From Desulfobacteraceae bacterium (GTDB lineage Bacteria; Desulfobacterota; Desulfobacteria; Desulfobacterales; Desulfobacteraceae), in the NCBI GenBank assembly GCA_016744295.1, contig JADGEQ010000015.1, positions 1 to 64,000 of the forward strand: DNA of 64,000 nucleotides, read 5' to 3'. Shown one piece after another: positions 48,041 to 56,936 of this stretch. Under the pieces are notes generated by a model. That model was given only the letters and a program-made list of their open reading frames with translations. It did no database searches and was not told the DNA's origin. The translations under genes and the position numbers were made by a program. Numbering within the stretch: position 1 is the first letter of the stretch; every line of letters begins with the position of its first letter.

Positions 48041-49294
48041 ATGGATCTATTCTATGCCATAAAAGAGCCTGTATCCCAGCTTACCGCCAAGATCCTCCGC
48101 AGTGGAAACCGGATTATTCCTTCAGATCATAAAGGAATTTTCCTGACCCTGTTTTTTATTATTTTTACCACGGTGACAGGGGTGGGAATCGTGGTGCCGC
48201 TATTGCCCATCTATGCCAATGACCTTGGGGCAACCGGTATCTATGTGGCCATGATATTTGCCTCTTTTTCCCTCTCACGAACCTTTTTATTGCCTTTGTT
48301 TGGCAGGCTTTCCGATCAAAGGGGCAGAAAGCCCTTTATCCTTGCCGGGCTTGCCACCTACGCCCTTGTTTCTGTTGCCTTTGTGTATTCCACCACCCTG
48401 GAGGGATTGATTTTTATCCGGTTTGTCCAGGGGGCAGGATCTGCCATGGTTATGCCCGTGGTCCAGGCCTATGTGGGAGAGATCACACCCGAGGGATCCG
48501 AAGGTTATTCCATGGGGTTGTTCAATTTGTCAATGTTTTTGAGCCTCAGTTTGGGGCCGGTGATGGGTGGGGTTATCCATGATCTTCTGTCCATGGATGC
48601 CGCCTTTGTCTGCATGGGCCTTTTATCCTCTCTGGGCCTGACCCTTTGTCTTGTTTTTCTGCCGCCCCTGTCCATGGAAAAGAGCCGCTTAAAAAACCAG
48701 ACGAAGGTTCCCTGGTCCCAGGTGATCACCGACTGGGAATTGGGCGCTTTGGTATCATTCCGCTATGCCTATACCGCCTGTATCGGTATTATCTGGTGTT
48801 TTTTACCCCTGTTTGCAGATAAACACTTTGGCCTTTCCGGTTCCAGGATCGGATTTCTGGTGATGCTGGGCATATTTGTTTCCGGTATTCTACAGCTGCC
48901 CATGGGATATGCCGCCGACCGGCTGAATAAAAAGCGCATGGTGATTTTCGGGGGGGCTATTTCAAGTTGTGGCATTTTTCTGCCATTTTTTGCCGATTCC
49001 TATTATGACCTGCTTTTCAGCGTCACCCTGTTTGGTATCGGCGGGGGAATTGCCATGCCGGCCATCACTGCCCTGGCCGTGATCAAAGGCGATGAAAAAA
49101 AGGCCATGGGGTCTGTGATGTCCGTGATAACCGTTGCCCACTCTTTGGGAATGCTCACAGGCTCCCTCATTGCCGGGCTTGCCATGGATTTTTTCAGTCT
49201 TAAATTTGCCTTCCCCTGTGGTATGATATTTATGGGTTCGGGAACCCTGGCGTTTATTTTTTTTTACAATTATCACCACCGGTCAAGGATTTAA
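48041..49294 (+). CDS. Major facilitator superfamily transporter
   Basis: A 417-residue, 12-TM secondary transporter. The intracellular loop between TM2 and TM3 has the MFS signature GRLSDQRGRKPFILAG. The sequence resembles drug-efflux-type DHA1 members rather than sugar porters. A long hydrophilic N-terminal segment of about 38 residues precedes TM1. The start codon follows a perfect AAAGGAGGTG site at 48018-48027, though the spacing is about 13 bases. Substrate is unknown. Confidence 0.88.
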   Translation: MDLFYAIKEPVSQLTAKILRSGNRIIPSDHKGIFLTLFFIIFTTVTGVGIVVPLLPIYANDLGATGIYVAMIFASFSLSRTFLLPLFGRLSDQRGRKPFILAGLATYALVSVAFVYSTTLEGLIFIRFVQGAGSAMVMPVVQAYVGEITPEGSEGYSMGLFNLSMFLSLSLGPVMGGVIHDLLSMDAAFVCMGLLSSLGLTLCLVFLPPLSMEKSRLKNQTKVPWSQVITDWELGALVSFRYAYTACIGIIWCFLPLFADKHFGLSGSRIGFLVMLGIFVSGILQLPMGYAADRLNKKRMVIFGGAISSCGIFLPFFADSYYDLLFSVTLFGIGGGIAMPAITALAVIKGDEKKAMGSVMSVITVAHSLGMLTGSLIAGLAMDFFSLKFAFPCGMIFMGSGTLAFIFFYNYHHRSRI

Positions 49295-49301
49295 GGGTAG
49301 A

Positions 49302-50330
49302 TTAAGATGGCCAGACCAGGTTCATGGGGCGGTCTAAGGCAATTAGCCAGATCCCGTACCCTTTGGAAACCGGTTCCTTAACATCAGGATTCACCAGCAC
49401 CTGGCCGTTCTCTTTTGCCAGGGCAAAGCTCAAGTATCCATATCTTTCCTTCAGATAGTTGTGCAGATCCCACCATGTCAGATGGGGAGAGACTTCAGGG
49501 ACTACCACATAATATATTTCTTCGTTGTCGTCTTCGTTTCTAAGGAGAATCTGAAGGGGAATATGCACCTTGTCTTGCATGGCCTGGACCATCATTTCCG
49601 CTGTCATTTGCATGATGGTTTCAAATGTTCCCGGAACACTGGAAAAGGTATCCAGAGACTGGCTCGAAAGGCAGCGAACCGTCACTTCGCAACCATCATT
49701 TTTTAATCCCAGGGCGTTGATCAGGGCAAACAAACTTTGTTCGTCGCTTCCCGTGTGGATGATAATCCGATCTGCCTCACCGGTATTGGCCCGGTTCTGG
49801 GCCTGGATTTTGTCCGGTCTGCCCCGGACAAAAATAAGGTGTTCCATTTCCGGCAGGGGGTGTCTGGCCAGATCGGCCAGCAAAACCATTTCCCGGACTT
49901 CATGGGAGGTGTCCTTTTGAATTTGTTCCACCAGGTATTCGGTTTCTTCGGTATATCCCACCAGAAGAATGTGGCCGGAACCTTTATAGGGTTTTTCTCC
50001 GTGCATTTTTTTATCTCTCCTTTCAATCAGATGAGATGCCATATGGGTGATAAAGGCAGCTCCTAGCCCGATGCCCATGAAGATGGGCAAAATTGTCGCC
50101 ACAATCCTTCCGGCTGTGGAGACAGGGTAGAGGTCGCCGTATCCCACGGTGGTTGAGGTGACAATACTCCACCAAAGGGCATCACCAAAGTGTGTAAGGG
50201 CTGTCGCTTGGGGTTCGACCAGACAGATTAAAATACTTGAGACCAGCAGCAGAATCATATAGGCAGTCACAAGGGTGATGCCCCTTCGCTTGAGCCCTGC
50301 CAGAAGAATGGTCTTTAAAAAATAAATCAA
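49302..50330 (-). CDS. Two-TM potassium channel with RCK (TrkA-N) domain
   Basis: A 342-residue ion channel subunit. TM1 lies near residues 18-38, then a pore helix and selectivity filter TSTTVGYGDLYP (about 60-71), TM2 to about 105, and a cytoplasmic RCK/TrkA-N Rossmann domain (about 120-235, HILLVGYTEETEYLV) that gates on ligand or NAD. It closely follows the Kch/MthK architecture. No obvious second RCK_C domain is present, but a small C-terminal domain remains (about 255-342). The TTG start at 50330 is used because no ATG lies before TM1, so the start is uncertain. Confidence 0.88.
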   Translation of the reverse strand: MIYFLKTILLAGLKRRGITLVTAYMILLLVSSILICLVEPQATALTHFGDALWWSIVTSTTVGYGDLYPVSTAGRIVATILPIFMGIGLGAAFITHMASHLIERRDKKMHGEKPYKGSGHILLVGYTEETEYLVEQIQKDTSHEVREMVLLADLARHPLPEMEHLIFVRGRPDKIQAQNRANTGEADRIIIHTGSDEQSLFALINALGLKNDGCEVTVRCLSSQSLDTFSSVPGTFETIMQMTAEMMVQAMQDKVHIPLQILLRNEDDNEEIYYVVVPEVSPHLTWWDLHNYLKERYGYLSFALAKENGQVLVNPDVKEPVSKGYGIWLIALDRPMNLVWPS

Positions 50331-50701
50331 ATCCGTTTTTCCCGTAAATATTGGGTTACAAAAGGCTTTCCTTAACCCAATTAATCTATATTATCCAGCC
50401 ATCATTTGCACGAAATTTTCAGCCATTGCCTTATTTTACGTCAACCATTTGGCTGGAAACCAGTTAATTTCATCCCATATTGAACGTGGGTACCATAAAA
50501 ATATTTCTTGAATAAATTGATTATTTATGAAAGGAAATCTTTATCTGCAATTTCATGATTAATTGTTTTCAAAACGTTTCTTGTATTGTCATCACTATCT
50601 CTGACCTAGGATAAATTTGTAATGACATCAGCTCAGGTGTTTCAAAAATGGCTATACCAACTTTGATATTTTTATCAAACCATTAAAAAATGGGGGTTCC
50701 A
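50331..50701. other. A+T-rich promoter region before the FRG-NTPase cassette
   Basis: 370 bases between the divergent K+ channel and the FRG gene. CCAGCCA...TGGCTGG is a widely spaced 7-bp inverted repeat near 50395-50457. I see no RNA gene, CRISPR repeat or attachment-site signal. Confidence 0.45.
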
Positions 50702-51469
50702 ATGAAATATTTAGCGCACAAAAACGGAGCCATATGGGAATTTACGGTAACCCGGTTTGAGGAACTTCGCGATCTACTTGAAAATGAAATCCATGACATA
50801 AATGAGTATATCTTTAGAGGACAGTCTCATTTTGATTGGCAGCTTACCTCCACCCTTGACCGATTAATCGGTCATGCCCGGCAAACAGGGGCAAAAGGGG
50901 GGTCCATTACACAATTTGTTAAGAGGCACCTTGATCGTTTCAGGTTGGAAATTCGCGGCCGAAGAGGGGATAATCCCGCAAAACTTGGTGAAGATGAATT
51001 ATGGGCCTTGGGCCAGCACTACGGGCTTGCGACCCCCTTACTCGATTGGTCCCAATCTCCCTATATCTCCCTGTTTTTTGCACTGGCAGGCTTGGACAAT
51101 AACGGTGCCCAACGTGTTCTCTGGTGTTTAAACAGAAAACAGGTGGAGCAGATAAACGACGGTCTAAGCCAGCAGCATAAGCTTCACCTGATTGTTCCCG
51201 ATTCAGATGACAACAAAAGATTGCTGGGGCAATCAGGATTGTTTTCAAAGGGGCCTGTAATGGAAACGGTTGATGAATGGGTTAGCGATAAGTCCAGGAA
51301 CGTGAATCACCCTGTTCTCCTCAAGGTTGTCTTCCCCGGAGACTTTCAGTTTAGAAAAGCGGCACTCAAAAAGCTCCAACTCATGAATATAACCCATTCC
51401 ACACTTTTTCCTGATATTTCCGGGGCAAGTTTATATTGCAATATTGTTGCTGAAGATTTCGAAATATAG
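50702..51469 (+). CDS. FRG-domain protein
   Basis: A 255-residue soluble protein made almost wholly of an FRG domain. The family motifs are visible: YIFRGQSHFDWQL (residues 36-48), L-T-S-T-L-D-R, and QHYGLATPLLDWSQSPYISLFFALAG (about 105-130). FRG domains occur in bacterial and phage proteins, sometimes in defence or toxin contexts; the biochemical activity is not settled to my knowledge. It lies 87 bp upstream of a large P-loop NTPase, same strand, suggesting a functional pair. The ATG at 50702 follows GGGGG with good spacing; an ATG four codons earlier at 50690 is also possible. Confidence 0.88.
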   Translation: MKYLAHKNGAIWEFTVTRFEELRDLLENEIHDINEYIFRGQSHFDWQLTSTLDRLIGHARQTGAKGGSITQFVKRHLDRFRLEIRGRRGDNPAKLGEDELWALGQHYGLATPLLDWSQSPYISLFFALAGLDNNGAQRVLWCLNRKQVEQINDGLSQQHKLHLIVPDSDDNKRLLGQSGLFSKGPVMETVDEWVSDKSRNVNHPVLLKVVFPGDFQFRKAALKKLQLMNITHSTLFPDISGASLYCNIVAEDFEI

Positions 51470-51556
51470 AGTAACCGTGAACTGTCCTTTACCCGAATAG
51501 GAAAAATATACCTAAACAGGTGTGTTTGCTCATAAAAACTGTTTTTGGGGGAAAAT

Positions 51557-54280
51557 ATGTTTGAATATTTAACATTGTCATCCATTTTGGGATCACCCGG
51601 AGCGGTATCTGAAAAAAAAGAACCTTCTTTTATACAGAGCTGGTTGACCTGGCAGAAATCCCACGGGGAATGGGAACTGATAAACAAGCTGCACCATGAT
51701 TTAGACGAGAGCATTCCCAACGGGGCTCTTGAATCTATTTGGATAGATTTTATCAAAAAAAAAGAATGGCGTGAGGGGTTCAAAGAGATTGTAAAAAAAA
51801 TAATACAGGGGGCGTCGTTAATAGGGGACAATTCAGAATTTATCCGTCAAATTCAAAAGGTCAATTGGTATCAGGACTATTCAATTCTGGCTTCGCTCTT
51901 TCGCAGTATCAACCGACAATATTTAAGCGGTCTTTATGCACAACTGGAACCCAGGATCATCGAATCTTCACGACAAAAAGAAAATAAAAGTACCCTGTAT
52001 GCGCTCAGGGAATACAAAAAGCAGGTTGCCGAATATGAAGAGAAACTTGAGAAAAAAAACTTCAATAAATGCCTTTGTGTCATGGGACAAGCTGGTTCCG
52101 GAAAAACCCATTTCATCAATTCCCTATTGGTGTCAAATGAACTATCCCAATTTGATGAAAATGCCCCACTTTTATTTCTCCCCATAAAGAAAATTCAGGG
52201 CAAAACCCTGGGCCAAATGATCCAGGAGCAAATCTATACGTTAACAGGCATGGATAATCCATCCCAATTGTTTGAATCACTGGATCGTATTCACCATAAT
52301 TGTAAAATTATAATCACTATTGATAATCTGGGTCAGTGGCGGAAATCAGATGTGACTTTTTATGAAGGGTTTAAAGAACTTGTTTCTTCTTTTACAAAAT
52401 ATAAACGGGTTTATTGGCTTATCACACTTAAAGCGGCAAATTACTATGTTGCCAATGATGGCTGGTCGTTTCTTAAAGACTACTCTTTTCAAAAGCACAA
52501 ACCGTCTAAATTTGTTTTGGGCAATGTGTGGTATCTGTTAGACGAGTATAATTTTTCCCAAAGACTTGGAATCAAATTGTTGAAACAACAGCTGGGGCTT
52601 CACTCTGCCTTCTCTGTGGCTATTGATAATCTGGATGAATCCAAAACCTGTTTTAAACAATTTTGCTCCCCTTTTATTGCATGGCTCTTGTATGAGATTC
52701 GAGATTCAATTGATATTGAGACCCTGGCGGATTTGCACCTGACTTGCTTGATTGAAAAGTTCAAAGATAAGCATTTGAAATCTGAGACAATTTCAACGCT
52801 GTCCCTTGAGTTTGGGATTGAATCCCTATCGGATTTATTTTTGTCCAGTGGAAAAAACAGATATAATGAAATTGCTTTAATGAATGGAATTCGTGCCAAA
52901 GCACTGGATAAATCCGAGTTAGCAGACAAAGAAAAACTAGAAACCATGATGACTGTAATAAATGAAATGGATTTAATCTGTATCGATGAGGACCCTCAGT
53001 TGAAAGAGCGGATGGTTTCATTAACCTTTGATATTTTCTGGTCATATGCAATTGCAAAAAATTTAATGGATCATAAAATCAGCAACTTTAATAAAATGAT
53101 CTCCATGGAAATTGCCATGGATGAATGGACCTGCAAATTTAAAAACCAGGAGATAAAGGAAGGCGCCCTTATCTTTTTTCTTCTGAACGTAGATTCAGAT
53201 GAAAAAATCTCTGAAAAGTCAAAGACAAAAATTTGGAATGCTGCAATTGATTGGGGCTTTTTTAAAAACCATTGTGTATGGTTCGCGGCATATAATGCCT
53301 TTGAAGTTATCCAGGAAAATCTTTGCCAAAGATTGGAGAAAGGGACATTTCGTGCGGTTGATAAACAGGATTTGTTTGCCCTGATGTGTTTTTTAAGTGA
53401 TTCAACTGTTTATAATTCAAAAATAGATAGAAAATTTTACATCCTCCAACGGCATTTTTCTTTGATCAAAGAAAGTCATTTAAATGATTATTACCAATTT
53501 TGTGCTGAAAAAAACCTGTTTGGAATCAAGGATGCAATCCAGCTTTTAAACAGTATTCAATATTTTGATGGTTGTGAGATCCTGGGGGTAGAAGCCCGAA
53601 TTGCCCTTTGTGTGATAGAAAAATTAACGCATCTTTACGGTGCCGATTCTTTTAAAATGCTGGATTTTATTGTTGACGCCCTGGCCGCGGCAAATGAAAA
53701 CCAGGGTATCAAAAATTTTAAGCGCCAATCTGCTCATTATAAAGGTGAATTTCATCGGCTCTTTTTAGATTGGGTACTATACCATTTTCTTGATTTTATT
53801 GTCCTTAATTTGGGAATGTATAGCGTTGATCTGCTTGATCAAAAAAAATGGTTTTTTGCATCCAAACTTGGGATCAGCTCGAATCATTTGGGGGAGAGAA
53901 TGGAAAGAGAGGCCACCATAAAGCTGGGGTTCTATTATAGAAATGTTCATATGTTGAATATTCAGACGGATGAAGGCGGTGCTGTCCAAGAAGATGAAAC
54001 CGCGTATGAGCTTGAATACCATGATAATGTTTACCGACAAGCATTTGAAGAAAAAACTTACAACCTGTGTTCCAGTAAAAACCCCCATGATAGAAGAATT
54101 GGATTTTATATGATCCAGCATACATTGGCTAGGCGACATTTTAACACCCTGGCGTTGAAGAAAAATCTAAGGGATCCGATTTCAACTTTATACCGAGAAC
54201 AAGTTAATAATCCTTTTATTTTTAGCAGATCTGGAAATAAAAATTTTTGTACGGCACAATTTAAATTGTGGAAAGAGTAA
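51557..54280 (+). CDS. Large P-loop (STAND-like) NTPase
   Basis: A 907-residue protein with no close named family. A helical N-terminal region of about 160 residues ends in a coiled coil (YALREYKKQVAEYEEKLEKK). A P-loop NTPase follows: Walker A GQAGSGKT at residues 177-184, Walker B IIITIDN ending near Asp256, and a sensor-like strand YWLITLKAAN. The remaining 550 residues are helical, Leu/Asn/Lys-rich and lack cysteine-ligand or nuclease motifs, resembling the C-terminal sensor arrays of STAND defence ATPases. The coding sequence is A+T-richer than the flanks, suggesting transfer. The ATG at 51557 follows GGGGGAAA; a TTG 12 bp upstream is possible. Confidence 0.85.
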   Translation: MFEYLTLSSILGSPGAVSEKKEPSFIQSWLTWQKSHGEWELINKLHHDLDESIPNGALESIWIDFIKKKEWREGFKEIVKKIIQGASLIGDNSEFIRQIQKVNWYQDYSILASLFRSINRQYLSGLYAQLEPRIIESSRQKENKSTLYALREYKKQVAEYEEKLEKKNFNKCLCVMGQAGSGKTHFINSLLVSNELSQFDENAPLLFLPIKKIQGKTLGQMIQEQIYTLTGMDNPSQLFESLDRIHHNCKIIITIDNLGQWRKSDVTFYEGFKELVSSFTKYKRVYWLITLKAANYYVANDGWSFLKDYSFQKHKPSKFVLGNVWYLLDEYNFSQRLGIKLLKQQLGLHSAFSVAIDNLDESKTCFKQFCSPFIAWLLYEIRDSIDIETLADLHLTCLIEKFKDKHLKSETISTLSLEFGIESLSDLFLSSGKNRYNEIALMNGIRAKALDKSELADKEKLETMMTVINEMDLICIDEDPQLKERMVSLTFDIFWSYAIAKNLMDHKISNFNKMISMEIAMDEWTCKFKNQEIKEGALIFFLLNVDSDEKISEKSKTKIWNAAIDWGFFKNHCVWFAAYNAFEVIQENLCQRLEKGTFRAVDKQDLFALMCFLSDSTVYNSKIDRKFYILQRHFSLIKESHLNDYYQFCAEKNLFGIKDAIQLLNSIQYFDGCEILGVEARIALCVIEKLTHLYGADSFKMLDFIVDALAAANENQGIKNFKRQSAHYKGEFHRLFLDWVLYHFLDFIVLNLGMYSVDLLDQKKWFFASKLGISSNHLGERMEREATIKLGFYYRNVHMLNIQTDEGGAVQEDETAYELEYHDNVYRQAFEEKTYNLCSSKNPHDRRIGFYMIQHTLARRHFNTLALKKNLRDPISTLYREQVNNPFIFSRSGNKNFCTAQFKLWKE

Positions 54281-54291
54281 AATCCGAATTC

Positions 54292-56013
54292 CTATTCCAA
54301 AAGCCAGGATTCATGGTTGTAGATGGTGAGCAGCACAGGGTATAAAATGGTGTTGATCTCTGTTCTTTTTGCTTCCAGCAGACCCTTGCCGAAAACCAAC
54401 TCGCTTCTGAACAGCTCCGGGGTTAAAAAGCGGGTATCAACGGAAAATGTGAGATCTTTGATCCGGTCCATGACTTTGGCTTTGTCCAGGTCTGGATGCC
54501 AGACAAGGTGCCAGCCCCAATCGCCGAAACTGGGCACATTTTCGTGGAAGGGAAGAATTTCAAAGCCAGCACTTTTGATGGTCCGGCCGATGCACAGAAA
54601 ACTTTCCTTTGCCAGATAGGGGGAGGTGGACTGGACCACCATGATTCCGTTTTGGGATAAATGCTGACCCGCCTTTTTATAGAACTCCTTTGAATAGAGC
54701 TTGGCAAGTTCCGGGGTGGAAGGATCGGGCATATCCACAATAATAACATCCCAAAATCCCGGAATTTCCCCTAAAAATTTGTCTGCATCAATATTCATGA
54801 CCTTTACATCGGCCAGATGCTGGGGGGCAGTTGTTTCGGGAATAGGTTGGTCGGCAGCAGATTGAATTGTCCGTCGTTTTTCAGCCGTAGCCATATAAAT
54901 TTGACGACCCGGCCCAGAGGTGACGCCTTTGCCCGGCATCAGCGTGATTCTGGCATCTTTAAAGGCATTCTGGTTGATCCGGGTCAAAAGAGGGTGGGTG
55001 GCGGCAAGTTGCGTCATGACAGGGTCCAGATCCACCAGCATGACCTCTTTTACCTCTTTATATTTTAATACTTCCCGAAGCGCACATCCATCCCCCCCGC
55101 CCAGAATAAGAACCCGGCTTTTTACCTTGGCCAGTGCCATTACCGGGTGGACCAGGGGTTCGTGGTATCGGGGTTCATCAGTGCTGCACAATTGGAGATT
55201 GCCGTTTAAAAAAAGACGGATTTCATCAAAGGGCTTGTAGTGGGTAATGACAATATGCTGATATTGGCTGGCACGGCTGAAGACAATGGGATCATCATAC
55301 AGGGGTTGTTCAATCTTGACCTGCCAGTCCCGGTTGTTCATATATCCGTAAATGATGGTAAACAGAGTTATTCCCATGATAAGGGAGAGCAAAATGCTTT
55401 TGGGGATCAGTCGTTTGCGGGTAAAATAGATGAAGGTGACCAGGGCCAGAAAAAAATTCATGCCCGCAGTTAAAAAAGCCGCTTCGGTGATGGGAGTATA
55501 CCGCAGAAGGACAAACACATATATTAAGGATCCCACAAGACTGCCGATGTAGTCGGCGGACAGAATATTGCCCAGATTTGTGGACAACTCAGAGCTGTAA
55601 TCGTTGTTGATCCGTATGATAACCGGGATTTCAAGCCCGATCATGATACCGATAAAACTGACAAAAAAGTAGAGCACCAGGCTGTAGTGGGCTGTATAGC
55701 CGTAGGACAGATAGGTGAGGGTGGGGGAAAACCCCCCTGCCAGGGCCAGGGCAATCTCGATGCCGATAAAGCTATAAACAAGGTATTGTTTTTTAATCCT
55801 TGCCTGGATAAGACTCCCGAATCCCATCCAGAACATCATGAGTCCGATGACCATGGCCCATTGTTCAAAGGCGTTGCCAAGGATCATGGAGGCCAGGCTT
55901 GCCTGGATGTACTCAAGAATTATGCCGCAGGCCCCGCTGGCAAACATGCAGGAACAGAGCAGTAGGGAGGCAAAATTAAAGGGTTTTTGCGTTGGTGTGA
56001 TCGTGTCTGTCAT
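54292..56013 (-). CDS. Membrane-anchored spermidine-synthase-like protein
   Basis: A 573-residue two-part protein. The N-terminal 215 residues contain six to seven TM helices (SLLLCSCMFASGACGIILEY...). The C-terminal part is a spermidine-synthase-like SAM-dependent domain: LILGGGDGCALREVLKY, VMLVDLDPVMTQLA, ADKFLGEIPGFWDVIIVDMPDP. The DMPDPSTPELAKLYS segment resembles the aminopropyltransferase active site. Such fused forms are known as 'polyamine aminopropyltransferase' or 'spermidine synthase-like' proteins; activity for this subgroup is not proven. It is the last gene of the minus-strand TelA cluster. Confidence 0.88.
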   Translation of the reverse strand: MTDTITPTQKPFNFASLLLCSCMFASGACGIILEYIQASLASMILGNAFEQWAMVIGLMMFWMGFGSLIQARIKKQYLVYSFIGIEIALALAGGFSPTLTYLSYGYTAHYSLVLYFFVSFIGIMIGLEIPVIIRINNDYSSELSTNLGNILSADYIGSLVGSLIYVFVLLRYTPITEAAFLTAGMNFFLALVTFIYFTRKRLIPKSILLSLIMGITLFTIIYGYMNNRDWQVKIEQPLYDDPIVFSRASQYQHIVITHYKPFDEIRLFLNGNLQLCSTDEPRYHEPLVHPVMALAKVKSRVLILGGGDGCALREVLKYKEVKEVMLVDLDPVMTQLAATHPLLTRINQNAFKDARITLMPGKGVTSGPGRQIYMATAEKRRTIQSAADQPIPETTAPQHLADVKVMNIDADKFLGEIPGFWDVIIVDMPDPSTPELAKLYSKEFYKKAGQHLSQNGIMVVQSTSPYLAKESFLCIGRTIKSAGFEILPFHENVPSFGDWGWHLVWHPDLDKAKVMDRIKDLTFSVDTRFLTPELFRSELVFGKGLLEAKRTEINTILYPVLLTIYNHESWLLE

Positions 56014-56028
56014 CTTTTTGCAGGGCCG

Positions 56029-56919
56029 CTACATGGAATAGGCGATGATCACGGCAACTGCGGCAATGGCACTTTCTACCACAATCAGGGCCGCAACATT
56101 TTGGTCCTCTTTTATTTCCGTTGCAAGGTTGGTTGTGGGCAACAATATCCGGTCGATGACGCTTCTGAAAATCAACAGCATGGCCATGCCGTAAACCGTA
56201 TAGATTCCAAAACCTGCCAGATCCTTTGCCCATCCGGCAAAGGGACCGGAAATACTGCCCATGAGGATGATGCCAAGGGCAATGAGAATTCCACCCAGAC
56301 CGATTCCGGCTGCCAGATTGTTCTGTTTGATCTCTTGTCTGACATTAAAGGGGGTGATCAGTTCATAGATAAAACCAAATGCCAGCAGGGCTATCTGTCC
56401 CAGAATAAAAAACAGGACAGCACTGGCAAGGGACTGGAAAAAGGTGCCGCCCCCGCCGGAAAGACTGCCCTTGAGGATAAATCCCGTGGCAATGTACATG
56501 CTGGCTTCCACCATCCCCAGGGCGGTATTGCCCGTTACTTTCCGTCCGTCGGTGGTGGTGAACTCCTTGATGCATTCAGCATCATTGTTCAGGTGACCCA
56601 TCATGACAAAGTCATTGAGGAACCTTGCGGAGAAAAGAAATCCGGTGATAATAAGTCCGTCCACAATCAGCTGGATCAGGTCCAGAAAAAAACCGCCCGA
56701 GGTTCCGGACAATGCGCCTGAAAGGGCAATGGAAATGCCAAGGTAAAGGCCTGCCCGCCGCAGACCCACGGCTACATTGCCGTCGTCAATGTGGCGGTCA
56801 TCATCAAAATCCCGGGTTCGCCAGTCATCCACCTGTTTGACCAGCCAGATAAAGAAAATACAGGTTGTAGCATAGATAAATCCCTGGCTGATACCTGCGA
56901 GAATTGGTGCGATATTCAT
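56029..56919 (-). CDS. Membrane protein with two DUF350 domains
   Basis: A 296-residue inner-membrane protein of about eight TM helices. It consists of two tandem DUF350 (YjfL-type) units: IAPILAGISQGFIYATTCIFF... and a second starting near GMVEASMYIATGFILKGSLSGG. Conserved small-residue helix faces (DGLIITGFLFSARFLND, AVLFFILGQIALLAFGF) recur in both. In E. coli, YjfL sits in a cluster with PspA-like and glutathionylspermidine-related genes, comparable to this neighbourhood. The function is unknown. A good AAGGAGATTACAC site precedes the ATG. Confidence 0.88.
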   Translation of the reverse strand: MNIAPILAGISQGFIYATTCIFFIWLVKQVDDWRTRDFDDDRHIDDGNVAVGLRRAGLYLGISIALSGALSGTSGGFFLDLIQLIVDGLIITGFLFSARFLNDFVMMGHLNNDAECIKEFTTTDGRKVTGNTALGMVEASMYIATGFILKGSLSGGGGTFFQSLASAVLFFILGQIALLAFGFIYELITPFNVRQEIKQNNLAAGIGLGGILIALGIILMGSISGPFAGWAKDLAGFGIYTVYGMAMLLIFRSVIDRILLPTTNLATEIKEDQNVAALIVVESAIAAVAVIIAYSM

Positions 56920-56936
56920 GTGTAATCTCCTTAAAG

